NCBI GenBank assembly: GCA_030737875.1
Contig: CM060924.1
Span: 147,368,197-147,432,196, forward strand
Origin: Allium sativum
Taxonomy: Eukaryota; Streptophyta; Magnoliopsida; Asparagales; Amaryllidaceae
Direction of reading: 5' to 3'
DNA: 64,000 bases
Of this stretch, positions 34,078-46,290 are shown piece by piece. Each line of letters starts with the position of its first letter. Position 1 is the first letter of the stretch. The notes under the pieces are model-generated. The model worked only from the letters and a program-made list of their open reading frames with translations, ran no database searches and was not told the origin of the DNA. The translations under genes were made by a program, and so were the position numbers.

Positions 34078-37000
34078 TGTGACGACCCAAATTTCTGATA
34101 CCTTTTGAGCTGATTAAACAACACTAATCCAACCCAAATGATACTAGAAACCCAGATGTCAATAGAAAGAATTTAGGGGATGAGATAAGAAAGAAAGAAA
34201 TTTTAGAATAGAAGAAATAGGAAGAAGAAAACACAACACACATTAGAGTCTCACATCGCAGCGGAACAAAATATAATATAGAAATATTCTTTATTGAGAT
34301 CTTGAAAATATACTTACAACATCAGAGTAAGTCAATACACTTGGACAGTTATAACAACCTGTCCTTGTATACATCACACAGCGGAATATACTAGATATAA
34401 TCATATCATACGTCTGAACTCTTTCAGCAAGTCTCTAGACTTTGCAGCATTCGATAAGCTGGACCTGCAACCCGGGCTAACCCGAGCATTACAAATACCG
34501 GGTCAGTCTGGTGAACCAGAGTGCGAATAACTCGCACAGTTTAAGGGAAATCATCCAACTTGATTTTCAAGTTCAAATTCCTTTCAAATAAAAAAAAAAT
34601 AGTAAGACCAGCACACACATAAACACAGATGGTTTTTACCTTACTATAACCCAAATCAGTTTTGAAATCATATATTATTCTGATATTATAATAGTGTCTA
34701 AATACAAGTAAATAACAATCTAGCGGAACGCTTGCATCTCACGTTCCACATATATAGTATACAATCAAAACCCATGGGCGCTTATTGGAGATTGGATTCC
34801 GACTATGACAAGGTATGGGACCACCTGCCGATAGTGTATCTCTAGAGGCGAATATACTGGGTTCAACAAGTACGTCTTGCAACCCGGCCCACACATGACC
34901 GACCACTCATTTCGCTTGAGTGTATCGAATGTATATCACCAACGGTTGGGATTAGCAACCGTTTCCCGAAAAGGTACACCATCTATAGATTTAAGAATGA
35001 AAAGGATTTTCTCTAGATAGATGATTATACATCCTAATGGGAGCGACCCACATAGCCATGCTGCCTGCCCGATTTTTTGCCATTTCCCTGTTAATGAGGC
35101 TTGAGGCTACGATTATCTAGCTTTAGATCAGCATATTAAACTTTGAATGCCACATCGTCATACCCGCCAAATCACAAATTGATTTCCGCAAAAATACCAC
35201 GGGTATAAGGCTAAGAGAAACGAATTCCTCTGCCACCAAACGTGAATACGTTTGAAGTCATCAACTTACGCGATCTGTTAGATATACTCTGTCAGACACT
35301 CATCCATACAAGTCGTCTAGCAACAGGATGAACCGAAGGCACTCTCCTACCGCACCTTAGGATCAGCAGCGAGAAGTCCTTGCAATCCGCAAACTCTCAA
35401 CCACGACTGAATCACGTTCGGATACCTCTGGTAGTTAGCCAGAGAATATTCGACAAGCAATCCTTCCGCTTATGAAGATCCACGATCTTCAAAGCTCCAT
35501 CTTGACCATCTTCTGTTATCTTCAACGTTTACGTATTTATTGGCCGGAATGATTTTCGAATATTAATTCGATCCCGGTGTTTCCGAACTAATAATCGATT
35601 TGGCCAGATTTTGATAGTCGGGGATTTAACTATCAAAATAACAATCATCATCCATATAAAAATCAAATGGGTTCATTGGCTCAGAATACAACATCCTTTG
35701 GCCTTTTTAGTTTAATAGTTGTTAATTAAATTTCCAATCTCTAACATTTAGAATACCTTTCTTTCACTTCTTATTTCCAAATCACTTTATTCAACCTATA
35801 ACTCTTTGAATTATAGTTTATCATATCCTTCGCAGAAATATCATTTTAATTCCCTCAACTACCTTCGTCTATAAACCAATATCACCCTTGGATAATCATG
35901 AAGTCGTTCAAGTTGGGGTATTTTATTTACCTCTCAGACCTTGAGTCGACAACATTCTTATCTTCGGAATAAATAGAATTTATTAACGAAATCTCGAATT
36001 CCAAGAACTATCCTAACCCTTTCATCAACTATAGAATCTCTTTTAAAATATACTCATCTTATTTGATTTAAATAACTTCATTTCTCAAAACACTTGTTAG
36101 ATCTTTACTTTAATAATTGATTCTCATTAACTTAAGCTTTCGTCCACTTTCTACTCATATTAAATCATATTTGAAACTTTCCTTTTTAGAGAATTCCTTA
36201 CAGGGAATGATTTCAAAATCCGACTCATCTAATTATGAGTAAAACTTATAAAAATCCTTTTCGTTATAAAATAAGGTCTTACCAAAACCAATTCTCTTTA
36301 TTACCATTTTGATTTCACCATGGTTTCTTTCAAACCATTATTCCCTTAAAAAAGTTACTATTATTCTTTTATAGAACATCGACTCGATAGATCAAACAAC
36401 TTGGTTTCCTTTGAAAACATTATCATATATTCAAACATTGTCTATCGAGCTATCTTATGAATTCATATTACATTTTACAAATCTCGTTTATAGATCAACT
36501 TCTCGTTAATATTCTTACTTTAAATCAAATAGTTTACTTCATTATAAAATAATAAATCTTCCTTAAAATTTACTTTAGAATGATGCTTAATTTCCATAAT
36601 AATCCACAATCCAATAATTGTTTTAATAATCAATCTCGTTCAAGTAGTCGACTTAGTTACATCAAACAAGGTTATACTTTGTTAACCATTTCTACTTAGT
36701 TGTTTCTTTTAAATAAAATTAATTTAAATACTTTCATTTAGATTTAATTAACAACCTAATTAAATTAAATAATCCCATTTAACCTTTAAATTCAATCTTA
36801 AACATTTGGTTAATCGCTGCACATTTACCGCAAAACTCACTAACATGCGAATCTTGCTTTGTATACTTCTTTTTAAGTTCAAGATAAAAACAATCATTTA
36901 TTTCTTTTAATAACTTTATTTAAAATAATCTATATAAAATAGATCTCAAAAACTAACTTTAGTTATAAAACAAATTTATAACTTCATTTCTATCGATTTA

Positions 37001-37940
37001 TATGACGGTAAATCAATTCTATAAAAAGACTCATTTACGGCCATCTACCGATAATTACTCAGCCAACATCCTCCATTGGTTAACATCAAACAAAGGATGA
37101 CTTTGATTTCAACAATCAATACTCAATCAGGTTGATTAACATTTCATATAAATAAACAATATGTTTGAGGAATCCGGTTGGATCCCTCCAACCTGTCCTT
37201 CCCTGCATCAAATGGGTTACCTCAATTTTAACACAACCATACAGTTCAACCAATAACAGTCAACAAACAACTTATAACATCCAACGAAGCATACAATTAT
37301 ATATTTAATACGTTTATATTATTATAAACGTAACCAACCAGGTAAGTTATCTTGTTTGGAATTTAATTGTTAAAATAACGATTTAATTCGATTAAATTAA
37401 ATGAATGCTTAATTTAATCTACGAATATTAAATAATATTCAACATACATGAAATCAGTCATTTGACCATTAACCATTAGCAAACATTGCACGCAAAATAA
37501 AAACCCGTTTTATATAAAATATAACGGGGTAAACTGAGTGAGTTAAACTCACCTTGCTTTCCATTCGTTGAACCTCGGTTACAGTTAAATTAAATAGTTG
37601 TTTAATTTAACCGTAAATTTCGGTTGTCATCTTTTCTGTCCAAACCAGCTTCAAAATATTTTGCGCGTTAGTGCTGACTGAACGTCACTTGTTTTATCCA
37701 AATCTGTTACAAATTGCCATGTCATATAATTTATAAAATCACGGTTTTAATTTAGATTATTAAATCTTAGTTAAATATTCATTACGTTAATCATATGGTT
37801 TAATTTGACCGGCCATGTTAACTTTTAATGAGGCGTGTTTAAATAAGAGGATTAGGTATGTTTTAATTGTAAAACATGCTAAATATTGATCTGACACACT
37901 ATGAGTTTTCCTCTTTATCTTGTTACCCCATTTCGCTTGC

Positions 37941-38080
37941 TAAGTAGTATTAAAATCATACTATATCATTGGCCACCGTAAAATAACAATCACACATATA
38001 CTAATAAATGTAAGTAGTATAAAAATCATACTATATCATTGGCCACCGTAAAATAACTATCACGCATATACTAATAAATG
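37941..38080. repeat. 70-bp tandem duplication in E3
   Basis: Two copies, 37941-38010 and 38011-38080, both starting TAAGTAGTAT and containing CATTGGCCACCGTAAAATAA. They differ at a few sites. Confidence 0.9.
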
Positions 38081-38470
38081 TTTAGGCCCGTAAATTTAAC
38101 ATAGTTAGGTATTTTTAAAGCATATGTTGAATCACGTTTTATTTACAGTCGTTACTTTACAAAATGATCACGCATGTTAAAGGATTAGGCAAGTTTTGTA
38201 TACTTCATTGGCATGAAAGCTCAAAGGCCACATCCTAATCGCATCCAAGAATGTGATCTCAGGACTTAAGAAATAACAGTAACTGAAACTTTTATCAAAA
38301 GATTCAAAACATTTATATGTTAAAAAGACTGTCCTGAGACTTGAATAATTCACCAAAAATAATAATTTTCCATATGAAATAAATTGCAAATAGTATTTCA
38401 TAAAGAACAAAAGCTTTTATATTTCAACGCCTAGATCATTTATACCGTTACAACCACATGATCGTTTTAA

Positions 38471-38471
<1 letters not shown>

Positions 38472-38534
<63 letters not shown>
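38472..38534. repeat. (TA)n(CA)n compound microsatellite
   Basis: About 24 TA units (38472-38519) run directly into about eight AC units (38519-38534). Confidence 0.95.
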
Positions 38535-39402
38535 GGTTAGGCAATTTAACATGCAGTTAGGCATTCTTAACCCATAATTAGGCATGTGCAAACACAATGG
38601 TATATTTCAAAATAGTTGCTGTGTGTATGTATAAAAATATGGCTTCTCACCTGCTTCATGATTTTGTCCTTCATTTTTTTTGTTGAAACAGGAAACCCAT
38701 TGTCAAAACCACAAGCCTTCACCGCGCAAAACAAGACTTCGCCCCACCTCTTTCGAACGTTACTCCACCGCATGTCATCTCCTGGAGCACCCTACTTCGG
38801 TCAAACCTTTCTCCAGTAACACTAATGAGTCCACACGCAACTTCCTCTTGCTGCATTTATCTCAAGCATGCACCCCACGTCATCATCTCATGTACATGCT
38901 GCAGATCACCCCTCCTTTCCCAGATTTTCGTCCACCCCCTTTTTTTTAAGATCGGCTTCCAGCGCCTTCATCAACCATTCCGACCCCACAGTCCCATCTC
39001 GCGCCTCCAGTTTGTCGCGTTCACTGTCGACTGTCCGGCTATCCGAGCCTCGGCATGTGCCTACTCCCTTTTCCTTCCTTTGATCGTTCAGGCAGACATG
39101 CATGGTTTAAGGACTTTGAAGTTTTGTTTCCTGTGAAGAGGTGCGATTTTAATGGAGGCGTTCTGGTTTGTATTTGTGGGAGGAAAAATTCTGATTTTAA
39201 ACCGAGCGAAGGTATGGGTTGGCAAAACAAGTGAGGAGCTGAATATATTTATAGGTGAGATACCGTGGGAAAGAAGGAAATGTTTTGGCGTGCAAGTAAA
39301 GGGGTTGAAGCGTGGCTGTCACGGCATCAAATAAATTCGTATGCATGTTTTCAGACTTTGTTTGGGACACAAGATAGTAAAAGTTTGCTGCGCAAGTAAA
39401 GC

Positions 39403-39414
39403 ATATATATATAC

Positions 39415-39459
<45 letters not shown>

Positions 39460-39477
39460 TATATACATATATATATA
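39403..39477. repeat. AT/ATAC microsatellite, left flank of the Helitron
   Basis: ATATATATAC-type repeats that stop exactly where TCTTTACTAATAATC begins. TATATATATA resumes after the insert at about 41001. Confidence 0.9.
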
Positions 39478-39639
39478 TCTTTACTAATAATCTTTACTAA
39501 TCTTTACTAATAATCTTTACTAATAATCGGAATAGGTTTGGTGTCACAATTTTTTGGTGTACACCTGAAATGACGAAAATGCCCTTTATTTAATTTGTAT
39601 CATACATTTTAACTCACATGTAGATAAGTATTCAAACTT

Positions 39640-40680
39640 TATTAATTATAGTCTGCGTACATCAATTATAATTGTAATGTATATTAATTGTCATTAATTC
39701 TTTGACTGTTGCTCTTTTTCTATGTATACATTTTAAATATTATTCGTTTCTATAATTAAATTCTGATACATATATCAATTCTGCAAATCTGTTTCAAATT
39801 TGAAATCCAAATGTTTATATGTTTACTTATTTTCTGCTTTATATAGCTTTTTTTTTTCCTACTTTACTTTATATAATACATATACACCGTTTTTTTGATC
39901 ACTTTATTTAGAAGCAGTCAATCCCTTGAAATTCGCATACGTTAATTATCATTAATTCTTTGACCATTTCTCTTCTTATACGTATATATTTTTAATATCA
40001 TTTATTTCTATAATTAATTTATGATAAATATATCAATTCCACAAATTTATTTCTAATATCATTTATATGTTTACATATTTTCTGCTTTATGCAGCATTTT
40101 TAAAACTATATTTCCTACTTGATTTTATAAAATACTTATACGCCATTTTTTTAATTGCTTTATTTAGAAGCAGTCAATCCCTTGAAATTCGCATACTTTA
40201 ATTATCATTATTTCTTTGACCATTTCTCTTCAATTATGTATATATATTTAATATCATTCATTTCTATAATTAATTTCTGATACGTAAATCAATTCTGCAA
40301 ATTTGTTTCTACTTAAACATATTTTCATAATTGAAATCCAAATGTTTATATGTTTACTTATTTTCTACTTTATGTGGCTTTTTTTAAACTTTATTTCCTA
40401 CATTACTTTATATAATATGTACATGCCATTTTTAATCACTTTCTTTAGAACAATCAATCCCTTGAAATTTGCGTACGTTAATTATAATTGTAATGTACAT
40501 TAATTGTCATTAATTCTATAACCATTTCTCTTTTTATGTGTATATTTTAATCACTTTATCTAAAAGCAGTCAACCCCTTGAAATCTGCGTACATCAATTA
40601 TTATTGTTACATATATTAGTTATCATTAATTCTTTGACCAGTTCTCTTCCTATATAAATATATTAATATCATTCATTTCT
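39640..40680. repeat. ~260-bp internal tandem repeats of the Helitron
   Basis: Landmark CAGTCAATCCCTTGAAAT recurs near 39914, 40174, 40450 and 40570, and a headless copy starts near 39650. Copies diverge visibly and the last two are spaced more closely because of deletions. Confidence 0.8.
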
Positions 40681-40879
40681 ATAATTAATTTCTCATACGT
40701 ATACCATGCCCTAAATACCCTTAGATATCTTCCTCCTATCTATAAATAGGATGCCACGTTTTATCCTTTTCACGTAAATCAAGTTCCTCTCCACTTCGAC
40801 CTTTCCAGGCATATTTTCCAGTTTATACAATTTCATATATAAATCACCTCTACCACATCTATAAATTATAAGTTTATTA

Positions 40880-40945
40880 TTTACTCTCTGCAAAGTTGTT
40901 TTTTAGCATATCTTTACTCTCTACAAAGTTGTTTTTTAGCATACT
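40880..40945. repeat. 33-bp tandem duplication near the Helitron 3' end
   Basis: TTTACTCTCTGCAAAGTTG and its neighbour with A for G, each followed by TTTTTTAGCATA. Copies are 40880-40912 and 40913-40945. Confidence 0.9.
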
Positions 40946-43200
40946 AGAAAGAACACATCGTGCCATGGTCACGCGCGAAGCGCGTGCCTATACGCTCGTG
41001 TATATATATATATATGCACTGTGTATTAGTTAGTATAGGGTATCATGTTGTTTCATTTCACGTTCGTGTTTCAAATTTGCAGAGAAAAGGGTAGTTCATA
41101 TTGGTGTAGTATATGAAGTCTAGCGTACCCCGTAATATAATATTCTATTTACATACATACCACTATGGACAGAAATAAATATACAGTCGTGTCCAGCGAG
41201 GTGTCACTATCCCAAAAATATAATAATATCGGTAGTTTACTTATATTGTGAAACCCCGAAATACTGATACAGGGTGCAAAATACTTCAAATAAAAAGCTG
41301 CATATTTAATTTATTAAAAATTACAGCAAAATTCTAAAATTAAATTAAAACTACGTCTCAAAAGAATCTTGTCCAGATTCGAATCCAGTATGCAATTATA
41401 TCAAATAACCGTTACGGTCGAAGAATGATTCTATAGCGACTATTGGAAATTTTAATCTGGACATATCTTACAATCCATAATATGAAATCTTCATTTTTCT
41501 CTTCCGTTAGAAAAATACAGTTCAATGGATTCGAACGTTTCTTATTTCACAGAATTCCGACTTCAAACGAATTCTATCTATTCAATTAAAGTTCAGATCG
41601 AAAATTACGAACTGCCGTGTCGTTTTCGAGCTCGGTTTAATTATATAATAAATTATATATTTTTGAACTCGATTTTATAAAATAAATTCGATAAAAAATC
41701 TGCTAATATCGCTAAATCAACATTTAGACAGATTTTAAATATTCGTAATCAACGTTCAAAAATCCGAGAGGTTACACTGTAGGGTCGGTCCACAAATATA
41801 CCTTAGTGGATTAGTTATGCCTGAACACACGTTTTCCGGTCCTATTGAACCTATAATTTGGTCACTATCGACCAATATAACCGAGGCCTCGTAATCCATC
41901 ATCCACATAAGTAAAATGTCAGGGCTTGCAAAATCCTGATACCACTTCTAGCTAGAAAGAAACGTGTGCACTCCCTACGTTTCCATGTCCCGTTTCTGAC
42001 TCTTACCGGGGTGTGAGGCTCGCGAAGTAACGCTATACACAAAGCTACGCCTAAACAGGCCGTGCTTTAATCATCAACCACAAGGCTCTGCTTTTCAACA
42101 AAAGCCTTGATCATTTGCATCTTGGCATGCCACATTGACAATCCACGCCATGCGATCAATAACTATCATTATATACCCTCTGAGCTCGTGAGTCTCAGAG
42201 AAGGGTGTTAAGCAAGAGAATAAATTCTCCGCCACCAGACAGATATATATTAAATAGAAATCAATTTACATGGAATGAAATACAATGTCAGACACACATC
42301 CATTTACAAGTCCGTTCTGGGTCTGAACGAAACCGGAGACACCTTATTCCTCGTTCCGTATGTCCAATACGGAAGATAGATGCTCGCTTATCCAGACAAT
42401 CAACAAGTACGTCCGGACAACTACAACTTTTACCCTTTACTGGGAGCTACCCAATGCCGGGCATCAGTAGTCATCCATTCGATGTGAAGATCGCCGGTCT
42501 TCACTCACCGTCTTCAATATCTTCGATTTAAATCGTCGTATAATTATTTGAAATGAGATTGAAATCGGTCTTTTCAAATAATTCTCGCATATATATAATT
42601 TAAATCATTCATATCGCTAATATTATTTTATAACGATTTATCACTATTTTTATTTATATAAAAATAGCCCAATTTAATTTAACGACGCTTCGGGTCAATA
42701 GGCGGCCCTGACGCTGTTTTCACCAAAATTTGATTTACACATTTCTCGGAATCTAACCTTTGGATTTTAATAAGATTTATATCGTTAGAAAGATCTTCCC
42801 AAAGCGATCCTAACGGTTCCAGTTTTGGGAAAATCCGATGGTCGGATCTTTCGGTATAATCGTTTAAAGTTACGATTCCGAAATGTGAACTACCGCGCGC
42901 GATTCATTTATTTTAATTTATATTTATATAAATATAAATATAAATCACTCGACGATTTCTCTAACGTGTTTTACATGCTAAATAAAGAATGTTTTATTTT
43001 GCATAATCATTTCTGCATGTTTATAATGTCAAATAAAATGTATTTTATTTACATGACATTTTGCTAATGACTAATAAAAAGATAATTTTTATTTGTATTT
43101 CTGGATTTTACTTTAACAAATAAAAAGAAATATTTTACTTGTATATAGTTTCAATGTATGACATGACGCATAAAAATGTTTCCTTTTAATTTGCATACAA

Positions 43201-44000
43201 ATTCTAATGTATGACTTAACGATAAAAATGTATATTTACTTTGTATACAAATTCTAATGTGTAATTTGAAGATAAAAATGTCACTTTAATTTGTACACAA
43301 ATTCTAATGTATGTTTTGACAATAAAAATGATTCTTTAACTTGCATACAAATTCTAATATATGTTTTGACAATAAAAATGATTCTTCAACTTGCATACAA
43401 ATTCTAATGTATGTTTTGACAATAAAAATGATTCTTCAACTTGCATACCAATTCTAATGTATGTTTTGACAATAAAATTGATTCTTCAAGTTGCATACAA
43501 ATTCTAATGTATGTTTTGACAATAAAAATGATTCTTTAACTTGCATACAAATTCTAATGTATGTTTTGACAATAAAAATGATTCTTTAACTTGCATACAA
43601 ATTCTAATGTATGTTTTGACAATAAAAATGATTTTTTAACTTGCATACAAATTCTAATGTATGTTTTGACAATAAAAATGATCCTTTAACTTGCATACAA
43701 ATTATAATGTATGTTTTGACAATAAACATGATCCTTCAACTTGCATACAAATTCGAATGTATGTTTTGACAAAAAAAATGATCCTTCAACTTGCATACAA
43801 ATTCTAATGTATGTTTTGACAATAAAAATGATCGTTTAACTTGCATACAAATTCTAATGTATGTTTTAACAATAAAAATGATTCTTTAACTTGCATACAA
43901 TTTCTAATGTATGTTTTGACAATAAAAATGATCCTTTAACTTGCATACAAATTCTAATGTATGTTTTGACAACAAAAATGATCCTTTAACTTGCATACAA
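43201..44000. repeat. 50-bp tandem array, 16 units
   Basis: Units start ATTCTAATGTATGTTTTGAC every 50 bp from 43201 to 43951. The first two are diverged and the others nearly identical. The left LTR has only about six units, so this array has expanded (or the other contracted) since E5 inserted. Confidence 0.93.
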
Positions 44001-44496
44001 ATTCTATTTTAACAAAATGAATAAAAAGTGATGATTTCATTTTTGTTAACAATTCAGTTTAACAAAATGATTAAAAGTGATAATTTCATTTTGTTGACAA
44101 TTCTAGTTTAACAAAATGACTAAAAATGGTAATTTCATTTTTTTTTACCAATTCTAGTTTAACAAAATGATTAAGAAGTGATAATTTCATTTTTTTTAAC
44201 AATTCTAGTTTAACAAAATGATTAAAAAGTGATAATTTCATTTTGTTAACTATTCTTGTTTAATAAAATGATTAAAGTGATAATTTCATTTTGTTAACAA
44301 TTCTAGTTTAACAAAATGATTAAAATTGATAATTTCATTTTATTAACAATTCTAATTAAACAAAATTAATATTTTTGCCCAAACACAAATCAATTTAACC
44401 AAAAATGTTATTTGTGTGTTGACACAAATTTACTTAACAAAAATGCTATTTGTGTTTTGACACAAATCTATTTAACAAAAATGCTATTTGTGTTTT
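44001..44496. repeat. Hairpin-unit arrays, right LTR, up to the E2 insertion
   Basis: 50-bp units pairing AACAAAATGA with TCATTTTGTT, grading into AACAAAAATGCTATTTGTG units. The counterpart is 16893-17400. E2 splits the last unit, and the array continues at 55725. Confidence 0.9.
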
Positions 44497-44708
44497 TGTA
44501 ACACCCCGAATTTCAATTAACACTAATGGTTAGTAATTAAAGTATAATTAATCTCAGATATGAGAATCAGGAGAAACGGGCTGCGTCATTGCGTTCGTCT
44601 CGGAAAAATACGCGAAATAGAGTCCGAGCTTGCGTAAAACGGGTACCGTATGAAAGAGATATGGACGAACGAAGTTAGGCAGAAAAACCCGAAACAGGCC
44701 AGAAATGC

Positions 44709-44772
44709 ACTGGCGCACTTGTGAAGTGCGCCAGTACAAAAATACACTGGCGCACTTGGGAAGTGCGCCCAT
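44709..44772. promoter_or_regulatory. Twin palindromes in E2 U3
   Basis: ACTGGCGCACTT (44709-44720), loop GTG, complement 44724-44735: 12 bp perfect. A second copy at 44746-44772 has a 10-bp core stem and a GGG loop. Same arrangement as E1, here ending about 165 bp upstream of TATA. The 3' LTR copies are at 52904-52967. Confidence 0.7.
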
Positions 44773-44934
44773 GCCGGGACAGGAAACCAGCACAGTTTCT
44801 AGAGAGTTCTGTGGTTGGGTGCACCAGTTTGGGGTTTGGGCTTGGTCTTAGGGCTGGTTTCTGGAAGGTTCCGAAATCTAAGGGTCCTAATCTAATTTAG
44901 GGTTAATCTAAGGGCCTAAAACACTCACCTAATC

Positions 44935-44942
44935 TATAAATA
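44935..44942 (+). promoter_or_regulatory. E2 LTR TATA box
   Basis: TATAAATA followed by CACCCTAAACC, matching the E1 arrangement. The 3' LTR copy is at 53130-53137. Confidence 0.75.
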
Positions 44943-45249
44943 CACCCTAAACCTACCCTAATCCATACTAAAAATAGAATTGAGGGCTACATGCCGCCAA
45001 ATTAAATCTTAGAAGGAGCCTCCACTAATTTATGAAGAGGGTTGCAAGCTAATCACTCTCTAATCAACCTCTAATCCATTCTAAGCATCTTAATCTTCTT
45101 CATTTGGAGTGCAAATTGGCTAGTTGTGAGTTTCTATCACTCTAATGATCAATTGCTAAACTAAGTAGATGAGATATGATGAGATCATATGGTTTTGTTT
45201 GGGGATTAATGGGTTTTAAGTCATATGACATGATGTTAATTTGCTAATG

Positions 45250-45760
45250 TATGTGGGTTATGCAAGTTTTGTGCTTTGTGAGCATATGTTAATATGCAAG
45301 TTACATGTATGATAATATGCATGTTACATGTATGATAATTATGCAAGTTGTATGTTTCTTCATATGCAAGTTTATGAGTTCACATGCAAGTATGTAACAT
45401 GTTATGCAAGTTCATATGCAAGTTTATGAGTTCATATGCAAGTTATGTAACATGTTATGCAAGTTCATATGCAAGTTATGTGACATATTATGCAAGTTCA
45501 TATGCAAGTCATGTATTTGTTAATATGTAAGTTTATGTAACATGTTATGCAAGTTAATATGCAAGTTATGTGACATGTTATACAAGATTATATGCAAGTT
45601 ATGTGACACGTTATACAAGATTATATGCAAGTTATGTGACATGTTATACAAGATTATATGCAAGTTATGTGACATGTTATGCAAGTTCATATGCAAGTTA
45701 TGTGTTTGTTAATATGCAAGATGGCACCTTTGAAACATGTTCATACATATGCAAGTTGAC
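45250..45760. repeat. ATGCAAGTT repeat region, E2 LTR
   Basis: More than twenty copies of TATGCAAGTT in units such as CATATGCAAGTTATGTGACA. The open frame of TRLYASYVTCY repeats across it is a by-product of the repeat period. It is repeated at 53450-53955, and scattered copies occur at 1-150. Confidence 0.9.
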
Positions 45761-45890
45761 ACCTTTTATATGTGTTATGTCATGAGAACGAAATTACGTG
45801 GGAACGATGGGGTTAATTAAATGCATATGTTAATAAGATTGTGTGAAATTAATATAATTATGCATAACATAAAATAAATGAACATAGTAC

Positions 45891-46013
45891 GGGAATTTGC
45901 CTATTAAGTTAGGTGTACCCATACTATGTGTTGGGAATTTGCCTATTAAGTTAGGTGTACCCACACTTTGGAGTTGGGAATTTGCCTATTAAGTTAGGTG
46001 TACCCATATTCCT
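45891..46013. repeat. Triplicated 42-43-bp unit, E2 LTR
   Basis: GGGAATTTGCCTATTAAGTT followed by AGGTGTACCCA, at 45891, 45933 and 45976. Same set in the 3' LTR around 54086-54208. Confidence 0.92.
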
Positions 46014-46079
46014 AAAATAAACATGATAATTAACACAAATTATGGGGGTGATTAATTAGGAGTAATTAATCGATTAAGA

Positions 46080-46290
46080 CACGAGGTTGGACCCGTTTGT
46101 AGTGTAAGACTGCCCGGAGTTTACCGGCTTAACCAAGCATCTACAAATGACGGTCCAATGTGAGGGGTCTTAATCATAAATTAAATACGTAACAAGGGTA
46201 AATGACACGAGGTTGGACCCGTTTGTAGTGTAAGACTGCCCGGAGTTTACCGGCTTAACCACGCATCTACAAATGACGGTCCAATGTGAG
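46080..46290 (+). other. Tandem pair of paired-arm motifs, E2 5' LTR
   Basis: Copy 1: outer arms TTGGACC (46087-46093) and GGTCCAA (46152-46158), inner arms CGTTTGTAG (46094-46102) and CTACAAATG (46141-46149, one G-T wobble). Copy 2: outer arms 46213-46219 and 46278-46284, same sequences. The loop carries GACTGCCCGGAG and ACCGGC. Outer and inner arms abut, forming one nearly continuous 16-bp stem. The arms differ from those of E1 and A0 but pair equally well. 3' LTR copies are at 54275-54485, where copy 1 has TGTCCAA, disrupting the terminal pair. Confidence 0.8.

Larger units (their letters stand above)
39478..40998 (+). mobile_element. Non-autonomous Helitron-like element
   Basis: Begins TCTTTACTAATAATC, close to plant Helitron 5' ends (TC followed by TACTA-like sequence). 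It ends with a CACGCGC-GAA-GCGCGTG hairpin (about 40973-40989), then CCTATACGCTCG, where CTCG replaces the canonical CTRR. Flanks are A and T inside a TA microsatellite, with no target-site duplication, as Helitron insertion predicts. No Rep/helicase. The interior holds about five copies of a ~260-bp unit carrying CAGTCAATCCCTTGAAAT and TTAATTATCATTAATTCTTT, the last ones shortened. TCTTTACTAATAATC is itself repeated at the 5' end. Confidence 0.65.
34078..41776 (-). mobile_element. E3: solo LTR of a giant-LTR gypsy family, minus strand
   Basis: Bounded by TGTGACGACCC and AGAGGTTACA and flanked by CTGCA (34073-34077) and CTGTA (41777-41781), a 4/5 match. No primer site, purine tract or coding sequence, so it is one LTR left after LTR-LTR recombination. 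Read on the minus strand its U3 resembles E4: the CGAGCTCGAAA, AAGAAACGTTCG and TAGTCGCTATAG blocks occur in the same order. Its end (GGGTCGTCACA) equals that of E6. Minus-strand TATAAATA is at 39253-39246. The G+C-richer stretch at 38640-39340 is the LTR leader, not a gene. A Helitron-like insert (39478-40998) interrupts it; without that the LTR is about 6.2 kb. Confidence 0.8.
41777..44496 (-). mobile_element. E5 right LTR, segment 2
   Basis: Resumes after E3 with GGGTCGGTCCACAAATATA, matching 15151 onward in the left LTR. It runs colinearly to the tandem arrays and is interrupted by E2 inside a repeat unit (after GTTTT, 44492-44496). The G+C-richer part at 41782-42540 has short frames on both strands that are not shared with the left copy at the protein level and are not called as genes. 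Confidence 0.85.

Noticed and set aside
38616..39334. Cluster of short frames on both strands in G+C-richer DNA
   Set aside because: By colinearity with E4 and E6 this is the leader region of the E3 solo LTR. No homology or conserved frame.
45570..45785. Repetitive frame with TRLYASYVTCY units (also 53765-53980)
   Set aside because: By-product of the ATGCAAGTT tandem repeats; not a real repeat protein.
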